In this document: positions 47,301 to 60,219 of the stretch, one piece after another
How the letters are laid out: each line of letters starts with the position of its first letter
Numbering within the stretch: position 1 is the stretch's first letter
Assembly: GCA_019914945.1 (NCBI GenBank)
Contig: CM034102.1
Coordinates: 3,461,501 to 3,525,500, forward strand
Source: Typha latifolia
Taxonomy: Eukaryota; Streptophyta; Magnoliopsida; Poales; Typhaceae
Direction of reading: 5' to 3'
DNA: 64,000 nucleotides
Position numbers and translations under genes: made by a program
Notes under the pieces: generated by a model
What the model was told of the DNA's origin: nothing
The model's database searches: none
Seen by the model: only the letters and a program-made list of their open reading frames with translations

Positions 47301-50300
47301 TGATTGTTCAGGCCAAAATAATTTATATTGCTCGCCCTGAAAGCAGCAAGAGCTTAACAATAAGGTCAATAATTAGATGCTAAGAAGTTAAACATAACTG
47401 AGAATCAATAGGTATATACTCGAAAACATCCTCCAACAATTGTACTTGGTGGCAATTAGCTTATACACATTAAATGATGGTCCTAAATAGTAAATACCAA
47501 ATACTACTTGACCATCATGATGATGACAAACAAGACCATTAAGATTTTTATAATAATAATAATTGATACAGAAGCAAAAAGGGTTGCGATGCCACAGTAC
47601 TAGGGCATGCTCTACAATGACCAGGAAGACAAAGTCTGCCCTGCCGACAGTACAGTACCCTCCATGTGGGTTGGTTTTGGAGGTGGATCTTCCTTTCAAG
47701 GTTTCAGATGAACATTAGATATTATGGACATTTTTCACAAATAATCTGCTTATGATGGATATGTTAAGTAATTTTCACTACCATATATATAGGGTACGTA
47801 AAATGTTACCCCCATTTTATGCACATAAGTAATCATAGTAGAAGAGGCATGGATGATGGCGAGGTGATCATGTAAAAAACAAACCAAGAGTAAAAGAGCT
47901 CCAAAAACCAAGGTGATCATGTAAAAAGAACAAAAGGTGATCATGTGAAAAAAAAATTCTCATGTTTAACATTTAGTAACTATCGATATAACCACAATCT
48001 TATTTAAGAAACAATAACCAAGAGCTCAAAAGTTACCTTCTTGTGAAGAGCTTCACGTGCACCTCCAGGGTATAATAAAACAAAGGAGTTTCTGGAAAGA
48101 AGCTTATAGAAATTGGCTGCTGAGACAGGAACAGCACCCAAAATTCTATGTCCATCAAATGAAGATGAATCCAGCATAAGCTGCTCCGAAGTTTTATTGA
48201 ACATAAATGGATGAGCAATGCCTCGAAGATGGATTCCTCTCTCAGATAACAATCGTCCAACCAGAGGACCAAGTTCCAAACCCAATAACATGTGGTATCC
48301 AACCAGCACAACAGGCCCCTCAGCAGGAATCCCCGCAAGACCATTTACTATTTTCCCATTTCCTAAAGTTGATAGCATCACAGGGTTAGCAGCAAAGTTG
48401 ATTAACCTGAGAAGCACAATAAGTGCATAAAAGATCTGGACAGAATATATTTAGTAGTTGAACCCTAGAACAATATTGTCATGATACCTGTACTCTTCTA
48501 TAACTTTTTCGAATTCATAACGAGTTGGAATTAAATAGTCTGACACATAATCTATCTGTCTTGAACGACGATAAAAACCAGCTCCCTTTATTATTGTCAC
48601 TAAATCAATCCCACCTTCCTGTATGGAATGGGCATAAATGTATATTCAACACCTTGCAATATGAACATTTAATATAATAGTAAACTCAGGCATTTTAGGT
48701 TTTGGAGCAATCATATGTGGCTATATTCCTTCAAACAATTTAAGCACAAAATGGAAGTACATACAAAATTGAGTTTCTGAACTTGTGAAATGGAATGGGA
48801 TTACTCTATATTTTCTTAAGGAAATGAAGTTAAAGCTGCATATTTCAGCAGTTCAACTGCACCAAGGTCCTATTTTTCTATGCAAGTAATCTTAAGGGAA
48901 AGATATCATTTGTCATTAAAGTGCAGTGCAAAAACTTCTTTCGAGTTCTTAGGTATATAAAAGAGATCTTTTGAACAAGAATTACTGTGTAAAACAACAG
49001 AAAATAAGATCATTTGACCAATTTTTGACCAAGACACCAAGTTACCAAGGAGTTAAAGATGCAAGCATGACAGAGAAAATTTCTTTAATAAGGATTTATA
49101 AGAGTATATCCACCATCCAGTGAAAGAAAATGACAAGTTTGCACTTTGCAAAGTGGCATCCAATAAGTTTTTTTGTAGAAGAAGCTGTTGCAGGACAGCC
49201 AGTATTTGCACTCAGTTTTTGGATCATTTGTTTAATGTAGAAGATGGAGATGTGAGCAGTGAATGACAACCTCATACTTAAAAAAGGAGAAAGGACATTT
49301 TGAGTCTTTGACATAAAAAAGAATCTGCTATTAACAGAAAAGCATCATGATTAGGACTCCTGTAATATTGCCAACTGCATTTCCATTCATTCATATTCTG
49401 ATGTTATAGCTGGAGTCAACCATTTTCGGTTAATCCTTTATATAATCTTTGAACAAAACAAAGGACACTAAAATGCTCAAGTGATGTTGTGCAGTTGACT
49501 GAAACACACGTCGATTCATAGATCCAAGTAACCTATGTAAGTTGTATGATTCAGAAGACCTGTAGAACTAATCTGAACAAAGATAACTATCTCCTTGGAG
49601 GCATTCTATATATCTCATCAGCACTACTCTACCAGATGAAATGGATGCATTAGAGATTCATGTTTCCTATCCATTATATCAGAACATACACGAGTATTAC
49701 AGAATAGGCATGGAGAATCTAATCCAAGGAATACCAGAAAAATAGTATGACCATAATCCTTGAAATGACGGATCCTGCAATTTGGCAAAGCACGAGAAAG
49801 CCTTTCAGCTTCCTCACGGCTAGGTAGCAATTCATCACTTCCACTGAAAAAAAACTGATAAAAATGTAAACGTCATCATTCAGAAATAGATCATATATTT
49901 TAAAACAATAAATTTTTGTTAACTATGATAACAGTTCGTTAAAAGCAGTGCCTACCAAATAACACTAGTCTCACTATTGCTTTGGAAACTAAGACAATCA
50001 GTATATAGCAACCAGCCAACAGTTACTAATATGTCATTACTTGCCTATAGTATAAACAACATAATAGATGTCTGGTGCTACTTATATGCTCAATCAGAAA
50101 ATAAATCTTGAAGCAGACTGAATGAGATGGAAGACTGGCCTAATTGTTCATCAAGGCAGAAGGTAATTTAAGTCAACAATCTTCCCAACCCATCCCACAT
50201 CCCAAGAACCCTCTATATTGTAAATGAAAAAAATTTAGAAAAAGAACCTTTAATCAAAATCCTCCGTTAATCTATATTTAGTGCCAACATTTGTGTCAAT

Positions 50301-53300
50301 CCAGATTTTCATTTGAGAAAGTGTTTCAAGTCAAGTTTATCATATCCTTCATTACAACTTCTCAGAGCAGCTTCTACTTGACCATGATTGCTCATCCATA
50401 CTGGTGCAGTGTGTAAGTCACCCTTGGACATGATCAAACCATCTTAACAGGCTCAATTTATTTGTTAGGTGTTATTCCCGTGACAACATATCTTATTCAA
50501 TGATTCTGCTAACCCTACTCATCCATCTTAACATTCTCATTTGAAGAACACTCAATTCTTGCATATGTACAATGTTGTGCTAGCCGGCATGACACATACC
50601 TTCCTGACAGCACCCTCCTGGATCATCTCTATGATAACGCTAGGTCATCTCTCTAAGAGAGATTGATTATGTGTTATTCATGAAATGGGTTGGATTGGTT
50701 TTATTCTAGATAAAACAAAATCACTCTATTCAATCTAATAAGATGATCTAATCTTCTAAGATGATTGTGTCAATTGCAATCACTTTGAGTGGACCATGAG
50801 ATGAGCTCTTCCTCATCTACAGGTTTGCAGCAGCCATGATTTCTCTGATGGCTAAGCAAAGCAGGATAGAATCATCTGAATCTTTTATTCCAGCTCTATA
50901 CTTCATGATTGAGTGACATCTTGCCTGTCCTACTAAGTGCCAATTCCTTGCATGAGAAACTATCCACGGCCACAAAAGTTGGACTCCAGAATGATTCATC
51001 TAATGGAATTTCCTCTTTTAGGAACAGGACATGTTCTCTATAAATAAAAGTATCTGTGCTAATTAACTGGTGGACAATATTTGCAGATTTGCTATGCAAT
51101 CTGATAAGTCTTGTCTCGGTACTCATCTTATTGCTACTGTTCTTCATTTTATCTATGTACAAGTATTCGATAATTATATTCTATGTAACACTAATTACCT
51201 GGCAAGTATCAATGTTTGAGCTCTCACAGCATGTAGACGAGAATTGACAAAAAACGATGCTGATCTTAACAGTTTCAATTTCCAGAGAAAAGATTCTTTT
51301 GGTAAAATATCAACCAAAAACTGCAACAGAAAACACATAGAAGCATCAAAATTTTGAAGTAGCATAGGTATCACAAGTCACGACAAGGGGTAAAACAAGG
51401 AAAATGTCAAGATTGGTGCAATATTTGATCTGAAAGGAAAAAAAGCTCTAAGCAATGTTATATGGGAAAGAATAGTATCTCTTTGAACTGCACACAAGTA
51501 ACCTGTATTAGACAGCACATAGATTAATTTAATGTCAAGTACAAAGTCTTGGAGGTTTAATTAAGCATATGAATTTGGTTTTAAGCTCACCGAAAGGTGA
51601 GGCAACATATCCATGAAGCTCTCCGATAAACTCTGGATAGATTCTTCAAAAGAGAGGTCACTTCCTGCATAAGCTGATGCAAACCTCAAGGAACCACCTA
51701 AAAATCAATATAAGAATTATATCAGCAGAATTATTATCACTCTTTGTTATAATAGTAATAATATAGCACAATTTAGTAGTAAATAAAAAGCACTGACTAA
51801 TTGCCTCAAATCAATTCACTTGAGCATGATGTGAGAAGAACCAAGGTTCTAGATTTGCTACGGTATGTTCAACACTTACACGATCTATTCCCATCCAATC
51901 AAAAAAGTGTTTTTTTATTGGATTTTTTGGTTTCCTGATCAACTGTAAGAGAAAAAATATCATTATTTTTCACTAAATGGATTTGTCATTATAATCTACA
52001 AATATAGATCTCATATCAAGTAAATCAAACACTGTATTCTTGTTGTACAATCCAAAGCACAAGGCTGGCATGGGACTTCCAGCAACACATGCCCAACATG
52101 CAACGTTGATAAAGCCAGAGTGCATAGCATGTCCAGCCATGGCCAGTAAATGCTTTAACACAAGATTTTTTAGTGCCACCTTTAATTGGAAATAGATTAA
52201 AATGATATAATAATGGTTCATAACTAATTATCTCATGAATAAATTCATATAGGCCTAATGCAAAGCAAAACAAGAAAAGAGGTAAGGCTGCTCAATACTA
52301 AATTACTTTTCTAGGTTCTGCTATACTAGGCTACCCTCATTATTTCCTATACAGCTCTTGGTTTAAACCTGTTCATTTGATAGTACACCCTCTCAGCCTA
52401 TCCCGTTGGACAAATGGATTGAGCTTGATCCAACTTGTATCAAGTAAAAACAATTTTAATTCACTACATTTACCTAAGATCTTATGCCTAATGTCATACC
52501 AACACGCCTAACTACAGCATTTTGTAGTTGAAAATTCAAAGCACATTATAAAGTTATCCTAAATTTATAAGATCACCACAAACACAACCAGAAAATGGTG
52601 TGATGCCTCCATTTATGAGGCAAAATCAGTAAAAACAAATAAACAAAAGATAACTGAAAAATTAAGAAAATGCATAGTACAAACTCAAAATTAGATGCCA
52701 ATCTACTCAAGCCATTAAGATGAAAAAGAAAATGTTACTCAAGATCAAGAGGTCACTGAAGAGCTTGCTCACTTGATTGTAAAAAGAAAGCGCTTCATAT
52801 ATAATTTTGGAGTATAACAAGATATATACATTCATTAGTGAACCATAAGATATCATATTTTTAACATAAGAAAAGAACAGAGTACTTGGACAATGGATTA
52901 TTAGACAATCTTTAGGTAAATGTCCATGGCAAACCTGTAAGAACACGAAGAAAATATGGGATAGTAACATGGAGTGGTTCAGGCACTGCATCTAAGAAAG
53001 TTGAGAAGGCCTGCAACTGGGACTTGCTGAAAGATGTCCCTAAATTATGAAATCAAATATGGATATCATTACATTTAGTACCTGATCAATCAAAAGAACC
53101 AACAAGTGCTACAAAAGAATCCAAAACCAAACCTGGATTTGCTAAGATCAGTATCAGATCAATCCCCGGGTTGCGCGCTGCTACAGATAGCGCAATGCAT
53201 GCCCCAATAGATTCACCAACGAGATAAATTGGCCTACCCTGTAATCTAGATTTTTCAGACTTCACCGTCCTCTCTGCATATTCAACAAGGCCTGAAACCA

Positions 53301-54248
53301 TCAAATGGATCAGATTAAAAAGAGGATATAGATTGAGTGGGAATGACCAATAATATGCTATCGACATAATCTTTCCTCTGTTACTTTATCTCATTCTAAA
53401 CCTTGTACTTCTTCAATGAATAAAAACCTTACCTACGAGCATATTTGAGGAATCGCAACAATGAAATCTAAAGAAATAGATACCACAGCATAACTCTGAC
53501 AACGTACTAACAGTGTGTCAATCAGTTGAGAGAGCGAGGGGGGAGGGGATGAACCTTCAAATGGAGTTCGATCCATTACGGGTATATGCAGGCACCAAAT
53601 ATCAAATATCCTGCAAGAAGAAACGAACTTTCCTAAATTAATGGCGGTTGCTAATTATAGGACAACACAATCCAAACATTAGAAAGGAAAACGAGGCTAA
53701 GAAAAAAAGAGAAGATCAAACAATTTCTCCCAACTCACGCTTACTTTCCCAATCTCTCCTGATGCCTAATTAGTCCAAAACCAACTCCATCAATACCTAA
53801 AACGTCACAAAATCGCAGTCGAATTAATTAATATAACAACAAGCAACTCAAAGCCAAGAAATCTAAATATAATACAGAAGATACAGATTGAAGAGCTCAA
53901 ACCAGGCAAGAAGAGCAACAACGGCGAGCCTTTCCCTCGATCCCCGCACTCGAGCGGCGAGAACCATCGGGGCGGGCCGCCGTCCGGCCGTACGAGCTCC
54001 CTCGACCGCTCGATGTAGTCCCTTACGCCACGCGGCGGGACCTCTGTGTCGTCAAGGACCTTTGCCGCGGACCGCGCCGGATCCTTCGGCCCACCGGGGA
54101 TCCCGGGGGCCGTGTCGGACTTCGACGCCACGGCTACCGGAGGATGGGGCCGCCGGTTGTGGAAGGCGGCGGCCGCTGAGGTGATCGTCCGGCGATCGCG
54201 CCGGAGGGGGCGAAGCGCCGGCGGAGGAGCTCTGGCGGTGGCGAACAT
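44380..54248 (-). CDS. PES: Phytyl ester synthase-like hydrolase/acyltransferase, chloroplast
   Basis: Relatives PES1/PES2 of Arabidopsis esterify phytol and diacylglycerol with fatty acids in plastids during senescence and stress. Fourteen exons (minus strand) are 53903-54248, 53745-53796, 53555-53610, 53133-53291, 52935-53039, 51591-51697, 51199-51320, 49735-49843, 48488-48618, 48037-48406, 47223-47336, 46497-46582, 45665-45774 and 44380-44567, all in phase, giving 684 residues. The N-terminus is an Ala/Arg/Pro-rich transit-peptide-like stretch. An alpha/beta-hydrolase part follows with FDIWCLHIPV, the nucleophile elbow GESIG (Ser about 179) and a later DYGH (candidate catalytic His). The acyltransferase half has GYHMLLGLELGP (His about 434), LLYPGGAREAL, FGATIVPFG and PGRFYFLFGKPI, ending VPTFEL. 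Length is close to the family norm of about 700. Introns host a Tourist-like MITE and a tandem duplication. Clearly this family; PES1 versus PES2 is not resolvable. Confidence 0.95.
44996..45389. mobile_element. Tourist-like MITE in the last PES intron
   Basis: The left end contains CGGTTATTTTAGAAATAA and the right end, reverse complemented, contains CGTTTATTTTAGAAATAA, with one mismatch in 18. G/C-rich termini (GGTCTC and GCCCCC) and 3-bp flanks CTA (44993) and TTA (45390) fit a PIF/Harbinger TWA target duplication with one change. The 394-bp interior is non-coding and repeats the word TTCTA(G/A)AATA in both orientations. Confidence 0.7.
46919..47088. repeat. Tandem duplication (period about 83 bp) in PES intron 11
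   Basis: Copies begin at 46919 and 47002 and share CATGCAGTAT, TTAATGC, CCTCTCATACT and TTTATTCTC. The second ends near GAATACATGAGCAG. Divergence of roughly 15-20% by eye indicates an old event. It shows no coding potential. Confidence 0.8.
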
Positions 54249-55409
54249 AGTAGGTAGTGAGGCTGAGTTGTGCCGCCGGCTTTCTACTCTTTATAAAATT
54301 CCATGCTCATTGACTTCCCTGGCGTTACCTTGCAAGACAGTGACGTGGCCGAACAGCAGGCGCTGATTGGTCTGTCACGCCATCGTTGCCCGAAAGAGTT
54401 GGTGTCAAGCGTTGTCGTTACCGCAGCATTCTTCGAAGGTCTACTCGACGGGAGTTTCCTCTGCATCTCGTAACGGCATGTTTTTAGAGAGCTTTTAAAC
54501 TATTCTAAATTTAATTTATTTCGAAACTTAAATATAATAATATACTAATCCGGATAGCGATCTAGACTTGAAAGTCTGATGAACTAAAAGTTTTTTCACA
54601 TATTTAACAATTTTTGCATGTGATTTTTATATAATATATTTAACATGTATTATTTTGATGATTATTTAAGTTTTTAAAATATATTAGATTGTGTAAAAAT
54701 TATATTTGAGAGGCTAATTTTGTCCAAAACTCTGTTTTTAGAGAACCAAAACTTCCATAATGAGTACTAATAAATTAGATTTTGTTTTCTTTTTAGAAAA
54801 TTTATGGATAAGATTTTCTTAAATAATATATCCATAGGAAATACCGCTCCCGCTATCGCTTCCCAGCTCGTCCTCCCTCTCTCTTATTACAACTCTCTTC
54901 TCTCGTGATCCATGAAATTTATTTCTAATTTATATGAATTTAAGATTCAGATTCTGTGCTTGTTGACAAATACTTCACATTTTACAATTAACTCACCAAG
55001 CACCATGCAAATATATATATATATATATATGGATACGTTATATAAAGTATATATACACAAATATTTGACTCAAAAAAAAAACTATGTTTTCACTATTTTG
55101 AGATTCAGAATTTGGATAGAGTCAAACCATCCTTATATATCCGATAATGTTGATCGCGTTCAAAAGAAAATATATAAAATAAATACAATCAAAGCTATGA
55201 AAAACGCGCAATTGATGCAGTGTTGTCCATTCGACAACTGCCGCAACCAACCTTTTTTCTGTTACTTCTCCTTCTCCTCCCTTTTTATCTCTCTCTCTCT
55301 GTCTCTTCCTCCTCCTTGCTGTCCTTCCTTTTCTTATACTTCCTTCTCCCTCCGAGTGCGAGCGGGATTCCAAACACCATTGTTCTCCACCACGCAAGAG
55401 GCCGTCGCC
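54249..55409. other. Divergent promoter region PES / CASPL
   Basis: About 1.16 kb separates the two start codons. On the minus side a TATA box (TATAAA, 54290-54295) sits 42 bp before the PES ATG, implying a very short leader. The middle, about 54480-54830, is AT-rich. An (AT)n run lies at 55011-55030 with a TATATAAAG at about 55038. A pyrimidine-rich leader precedes the CASPL ATG. Confidence 0.6.
54290..54295 (-). promoter_or_regulatory. TATA box of the PES gene
   Basis: TATAAA on the minus strand within TTTTATAAAGAG lies 42 bp upstream of the start codon. With normal spacing, transcription would begin only about 10-15 nt before the ATG, unless a weaker upstream promoter is used. Confidence 0.45.
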
Positions 55410-56102
55410 ATGGATCAAGAAGCAGAGACGAAGAGCATCCGTAAGAAGTACGTGGTCACCCATGTCATCCTCAGGATCATTGCGTCGGTATTCGCGCTCG
55501 CTGCAGCACTCATCATGCGGCTCAACAGAGAGACCGCCGAAGTCATTCCTGGGATCTTCGTGAAGGCCAGCTTTAAGCAGTCCACTGCCTTCGAGTACGA
55601 TTATTTTGCGAAATAATTAAACAAAATTCTTATGTTATATTTTATTAATTACTCGGTCTCTGTCTCTTTGTGGAGGTTCTTCTTGGTCGGCAATGCAGTT
55701 GCTTGTGGGTATTCGTTGGTGACTTTGCCTTTCGTCTCTAATCTGGCGGATGGTTACGTGTTACATCTATTCGATCTGGTGAGTTATTTTATTATCTTCA
55801 CATTTATGTGCTATTCCATGTTATATATGATCAAGGTTGATTCATGATAACCCCTTTCGTGGCAGATGATAATGAGCTTGTTGATGGCTTCAGCATCCGC
55901 GGCGACGGCGATCGGCCATCTGGCGAAAGTAGGGAATGATGACATTGGATGGAGCAAGGTTTGCCCCTACTATGAGAAGTTTTGCAACAGAGCAGGGATC
56001 TCTCTAGTGCTCTCCTACATTGCTTTCTTGTTCTTCCTTGGCATATGCTCTATGGCACATGTTCACAAGACTAGAAGAGCAAAATTGCTTGATCACTTTT
56101 AG
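55410..56102 (+). CDS. CASPL1: CASP-like membrane protein (CASPL1 type)
   Basis: CASP-like proteins (DUF588) are four-span plasma-membrane proteins related to the Casparian-strip scaffold. Three exons are 55410-55594, 55676-55778 and 55866-56102, giving 174 residues, the usual length. The four segments are ILRIIASVFALAAALIM, FFLVGNAVACGYSLVTLPFV, FDLMIMSLLMASASAATAIG and ISLVLSYIAFLFFLGICSMA. The conserved Arg in the first segment and Asp in the third are present. The extracellular loop with two Cys (VCPYYEKFC) is typical of CASPL1. Introns are only 81 and 87 bp. Exon 1 uses a GTACGA donor; without splicing there the frame stops shortly after. Exact subgroup (1D/1E/1F) and tissue are not deducible. 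Confidence 0.93.
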
Positions 56103-56577
56103 ATGTTCTTTTGTTTCCCTTGTCCCAGTGATATTGGTATAATGGCATTGCAATTTACTCTGGGGATAATTGGCATGGTATTTAATTTGATGCTAAATCA
56201 CATTGTGGCATAGAGAAAATATACACTCAGTGTAAGGGCTTAATATATGTTGGAAATGTAATAATGTCGGAGGAGTACCAGTCTCACCATAACTATACCA
56301 CGCATGCATTGAATCTCTTGAATATAAGACATACAATGTTTCTCCCGTGGCATAGTAGGAGGAAATCCACATAATAGTATGGCAATCCTGGTGTTTCACT
56401 TATAAGATTACAACAAAAATCCAGTTACCTCTCCCAGGACTAGGTTAAACCTAATTGTAATAATAATAGGACATCGATAGCGAAACAAACAACAGATATT
56501 GCTCATCTCAGAGCTACATTGATGTGGTCAAAACAAGAGGTATTCACAGGGCAAAGTTGGCTGCGACAAGGGCATCT
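56103..56577. other. Convergent 3' ends of CASPL and COL
   Basis: The two genes are transcribed towards each other with 475 bp between their stop codons. The stretch holds both 3' UTRs and nothing else recognisable. Overlapping transcript ends are possible. Confidence 0.5.
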
Positions 56578-59500
56578 TCAACCTCCATTTGCGACATCTA
56601 GAGCTTCGGCAGACTTCACAAAACGACCCTTCACTCTCTTTCTTGTGTCGGCCCTCAACTTCCTGGACTCGTAGCGGATGTGTTTCTCATACCTGTGGAA
56701 AGTTCAGACAAGAAATTACATTACATTGAGAAATTGTGCTGCATATTGACTTAATTAGGAGGTTAATTTCATGCCTGCGATTTTTCCTCTTCTCTTTGTA
56801 ACGTAGCATTGCATTGCCCCTGTTCTGAGCCATCAACTCGCTGTCTATTTTCTTGGCTTGTCTTACTGTCTCACTGCTAATGAGGGGCTGTTCCCCGAAA
56901 GAAATTTGTCTGACACTGCCACCAGTCACAGGATCATGCGAAGATGACAATGGTCGGACTATAGCTGATACGTGATTTCCAGAGGTTGTCGGTTCATCCA
57001 CTGCTGAGTTACTCGAGTTGCTCTTCCATTTGCTGGCCATGTTAGCTGCACTTAACTGGAGAAAAAGGACCAGGAAATGCCAAGATTATGTCAGTACTTT
57101 ATAAGTATCCATTCAGAATGAATATTTAAGAGAATCATCTCAAGAAACAAAAAGATAAGTCAAAAAGGATAATTTTTAGATCTCTGTTTCAACAATAGAA
57201 ACCAAAAACACTGTCAGGCCTATGGACGGGAAGATCTTAACTCTTAAGGATGATAGCAACAGCCATCCGGTGCTTCATGTATGACCAAAAAGGAAGACCA
57301 AGTGAATAGGTGGACTTGCACAGGGCAGGGATAAGTTAATACTGAGAGTGATGTGGCAATATTTTGTAGCTATGTGATAGTCATGCAGGAAAAGCATTGA
57401 GAGATCTGACAAGACACATAAAAGGCCAATCAGGGTGATTCAGTGCAGCAAGCTGCAATGTTGGTGATTTAAGGAAAAAAAATCTCAACAAAATAATTAT
57501 TTGTGCTAAAAACTAATTAATGGCAAACCAATAAAAATTCTCTTGGATTATATGTCTTTGTAAGCCTTCTGTTAATTTCAGATATTATACATTTACTACA
57601 TTCAGCAGCAGTCTTATGAAATCTCATTAAGTTAAAAAATTAATACAAAGCTTTACTTTAAATTTCAAAATAAGCATGATGACAAACTAAAATCCATTAA
57701 GCAGTCTAATAAGTAAATACTGAAAATCTCCATCTTTTCTGAAAATTGATTACCAATATAGCTTCCCAGTTTTTGCTTCAAACAATGTGTTGATTACGGA
57801 TTGCTTCTTTGGTGTGGTACTTGTGACCAATAACTAATAAGAGCTTGAGGAAACAAAAAGAAGAAATATGACTTACATGTTGCGAAGATACACTATGGAT
57901 ATTAGATGACAAGAGATCCTCATCAGCTGAAGGACAGCTTGTATCATAAATGTCTTCTAAGACTTTCGTAGTTGAAAAGGAATTTTCCTTTAGAACATCA
58001 TAATAACTTTTGATCATAAAACCTCCACCATTGGTACCATATCCAATCTCGAGTGTAGAAGATTCATTCTGATCCCTTGATCTTCCTAAATTAAAATCCC
58101 ATATCTGTCATGTATTTATCAGAGTATCAGTTGCAAGCTGACCGATTAAAAAGCAAGACCATATAGTTTGACAATAAATAGGCAAATAACATAAATAAGA
58201 AGACCAGATTCAGAACAGCAAGCCCAATATAACAAAGCTTATCATCAAAAAGGACCACCTACACTTTTAGTTGCGACTTGATGTCTTAAGTGATAAATTA
58301 ACAAAAGCTTCTTTCTCTAAGCAGATACATGCATTGAATGTAGGTAGAAGGATAAGCTTTAGAAACTTTCGCATAGAGAATTCAAAACAGTAGAAGTAAT
58401 GTACCAAGAGGTGCAATAATGAGCGGATCTAATTCACAGATTTAGAGAAAATGGCATTTCTACAGAAGTAGCATAAATACTTTGTCATTTACCAAAGTCA
58501 AAGCATCAAACCTCCCAAGAGTCGAAGCAAAAAAAAAAGGAAAAGAAGAAATGCAACTATAAACTCTCATTACTCTACTAATCCATCCACCTACTAGAAC
58601 ATAGGCAAGAAAATAAACACACTTCAAAAGGAAGTTATAGCTCCATGATTTTTATGGTTAAGAAGAAAGGAGGAATACATGTACAAACATGCGAATATTT
58701 GGTGGAGAAATGGCATGTTGTGGCAGAAGTCAACGCTGCTGCCTCTGATCAGGAAACAGATCTTTTGAGTCACGTAGAATTATTAAGAATATACGAGTAA
58801 TTTCAATAAGAACTTGACGATCAGATTGTAACTTCGCTCCATCTTAGGGGAGGCTCTACATTGAACTTGCTTCAATTTTAGGAGAAATAGCAAGGTTTAA
58901 TAAGAAAAATCAAGAAGAAACTGGATAAGGGGAAGAAGGAATCGACCAGATTAGCTCGCTCTCTCATCCAGGGCAGTGCAGAACCATGTGACCCCTGGAA
59001 AGGGCATTACCGTTACACCGCAGATAATAATATTTGAGTACCTTCAATAGAGCAAGGGCAAGATCAAGTACCCTATAGTTTCAAGCCATGGCACATTTCT
59101 TAAACTCTTTATTAATGTGGAACTATTGCAGGATTTAGATCTGCTCTCTTGATCATCCATGATGTAACTATTAAAGTGGAAAGATCCAAGCTTTGGCTTC
59201 ACTTTCAAAATCCTATCTAACGGTGAAACAGGGCTGCGGTCTTTTAGTCCAAAAGGAAAAAAAAAAATCTACAAACGAAGCGGATTGGGTTGTATTTGAT
59301 TTGTTAGAAAACAAATAATCCACCAATTTTCCCAATCATGTACTGTCGATGGCGAACAAATTCAAAAGTCATTTCTTTTTCTAAACGAAGAAAGGATTCA
59401 GACCTGAGTAGAATGATCAGTGGGGCCACTGCAATCCCACATCAGCTCTTCTTCCTCCTCAAGCCGATCGGTCCCCTTGAGCTCCACGCAACTTGAGGGC

Positions 59501-60129
59501 GGGAGCATGAGCAAGGACGTGTACGCCATCTGCTGCACCTGCGACGCCTGCGATTGATCCACGTGTCCTCCTCCGCTGGTCCGGCACGGAGTCTTCGGCG
59601 TGAGATCTGATGGCGGCGGTGCGTACTCCCCCTCCTCCCTCCTCGCCATCTCCACCAGCTGCTTGAAGAGCCCTTCCCCCTTCCCCGCCTTAAGCAACGG
59701 GGAGGAGATCTCGGACGCGACACAAGGCACATAGAGATCGCGGAACACCGGATCGACGGTCAGGATCGAGTAATCGATTCCGGCGAAGAGCGGGTCGAGG
59801 TCGAGGCCGAACGAAGCGGCGATCTCGAGGGCGGAGGGGCATCCGGAGAAGCCGTCGATGGGGATCTTCCCGGCGCCGGACTCGCAGTCGCATCCGGTGC
59901 AGAGGAAGGCAGCGGAGGGTGCTGCGCGGGAGGCCGCGGGGTGGGAGGCGCAGGCGTCGCAGAGCGGGGAGCGCACGTGCTTGCGGGAGAGGGCGTTGGC
60001 GGCGTGCACGTGGCGGTCGCAGGTGAGGCATAGGCGGGCCGCGTCGGCGCGACAGTGGAGCACCGCCGCCGCCTCCCCGCAGTAGTCGCAGGGGCGGCGC
60101 CTCCTCGCGGAGTCCTCCTCCTCCTTCAT
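56578..60129 (-). CDS. COL: CONSTANS-like B-box/CCT protein, group III (COL13-15 type)
   Basis: Group III CONSTANS-like proteins are nuclear transcription regulators linked to light and clock output. Four exons are 59404-60129, 57877-58104, 56775-57055 and 56578-56692, giving 449 residues. One full B-box ([20 protein letters not shown] then [12 protein letters not shown], from Cys14) is followed by a second, diverged zinc-binding segment ([10 protein letters not shown] to CTGCDCES), the pattern of group [14 protein letters not shown] is the usual mid-region motif. The CCT domain (about residues 402-442: [37 protein letters not shown]) is complete. It is split by intron 3, whose donor is GC rather than GT (AG|GCATGA); no GT donor can replace it. 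Exon 1 is far more GC-rich than exons 2-4. Which COL orthologue it is cannot be settled. Confidence 0.95.
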
Positions 60130-60173
60130 CAGTGACCTGAAGCCCTACACCGTTTACCTTACTACACCTAAAC

Positions 60174-60199
60174 GAGAGAGAGAGAGAGAGAGAGAGAGA
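60174..60199. repeat. (GA)13 tract in the COL leader
   Basis: A perfect GA run of 26 bp lies 45-70 bp upstream of the COL start codon and just inside the predicted transcription start. It is a potential BBR/BPC binding site, inferred from sequence only. Confidence 0.85.
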
Positions 60200-60213
60200 T
60201 GAAAGGCGAGAAC

Positions 60214-60219
60214 TTTATA
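60214..60219 (-). promoter_or_regulatory. TATA box of the COL gene
   Basis: TATAAA on the minus strand (within CCTATAAAGTT) lies 85 bp upstream of the ATG. The predicted transcription start is near 60185, inside the GA tract. Confidence 0.5.

Noticed and set aside
53888..54366. Plus-strand open frames opposite PES exon 1
   Set aside because: They are shadows of a GC-rich first exon, with no domain likeness.
59442..60085. Arg/Pro-rich and other frames overlapping COL exon 1
   Set aside because: GC-rich sequence lacks stops in every frame. The B-box protein is in the annotated frame.
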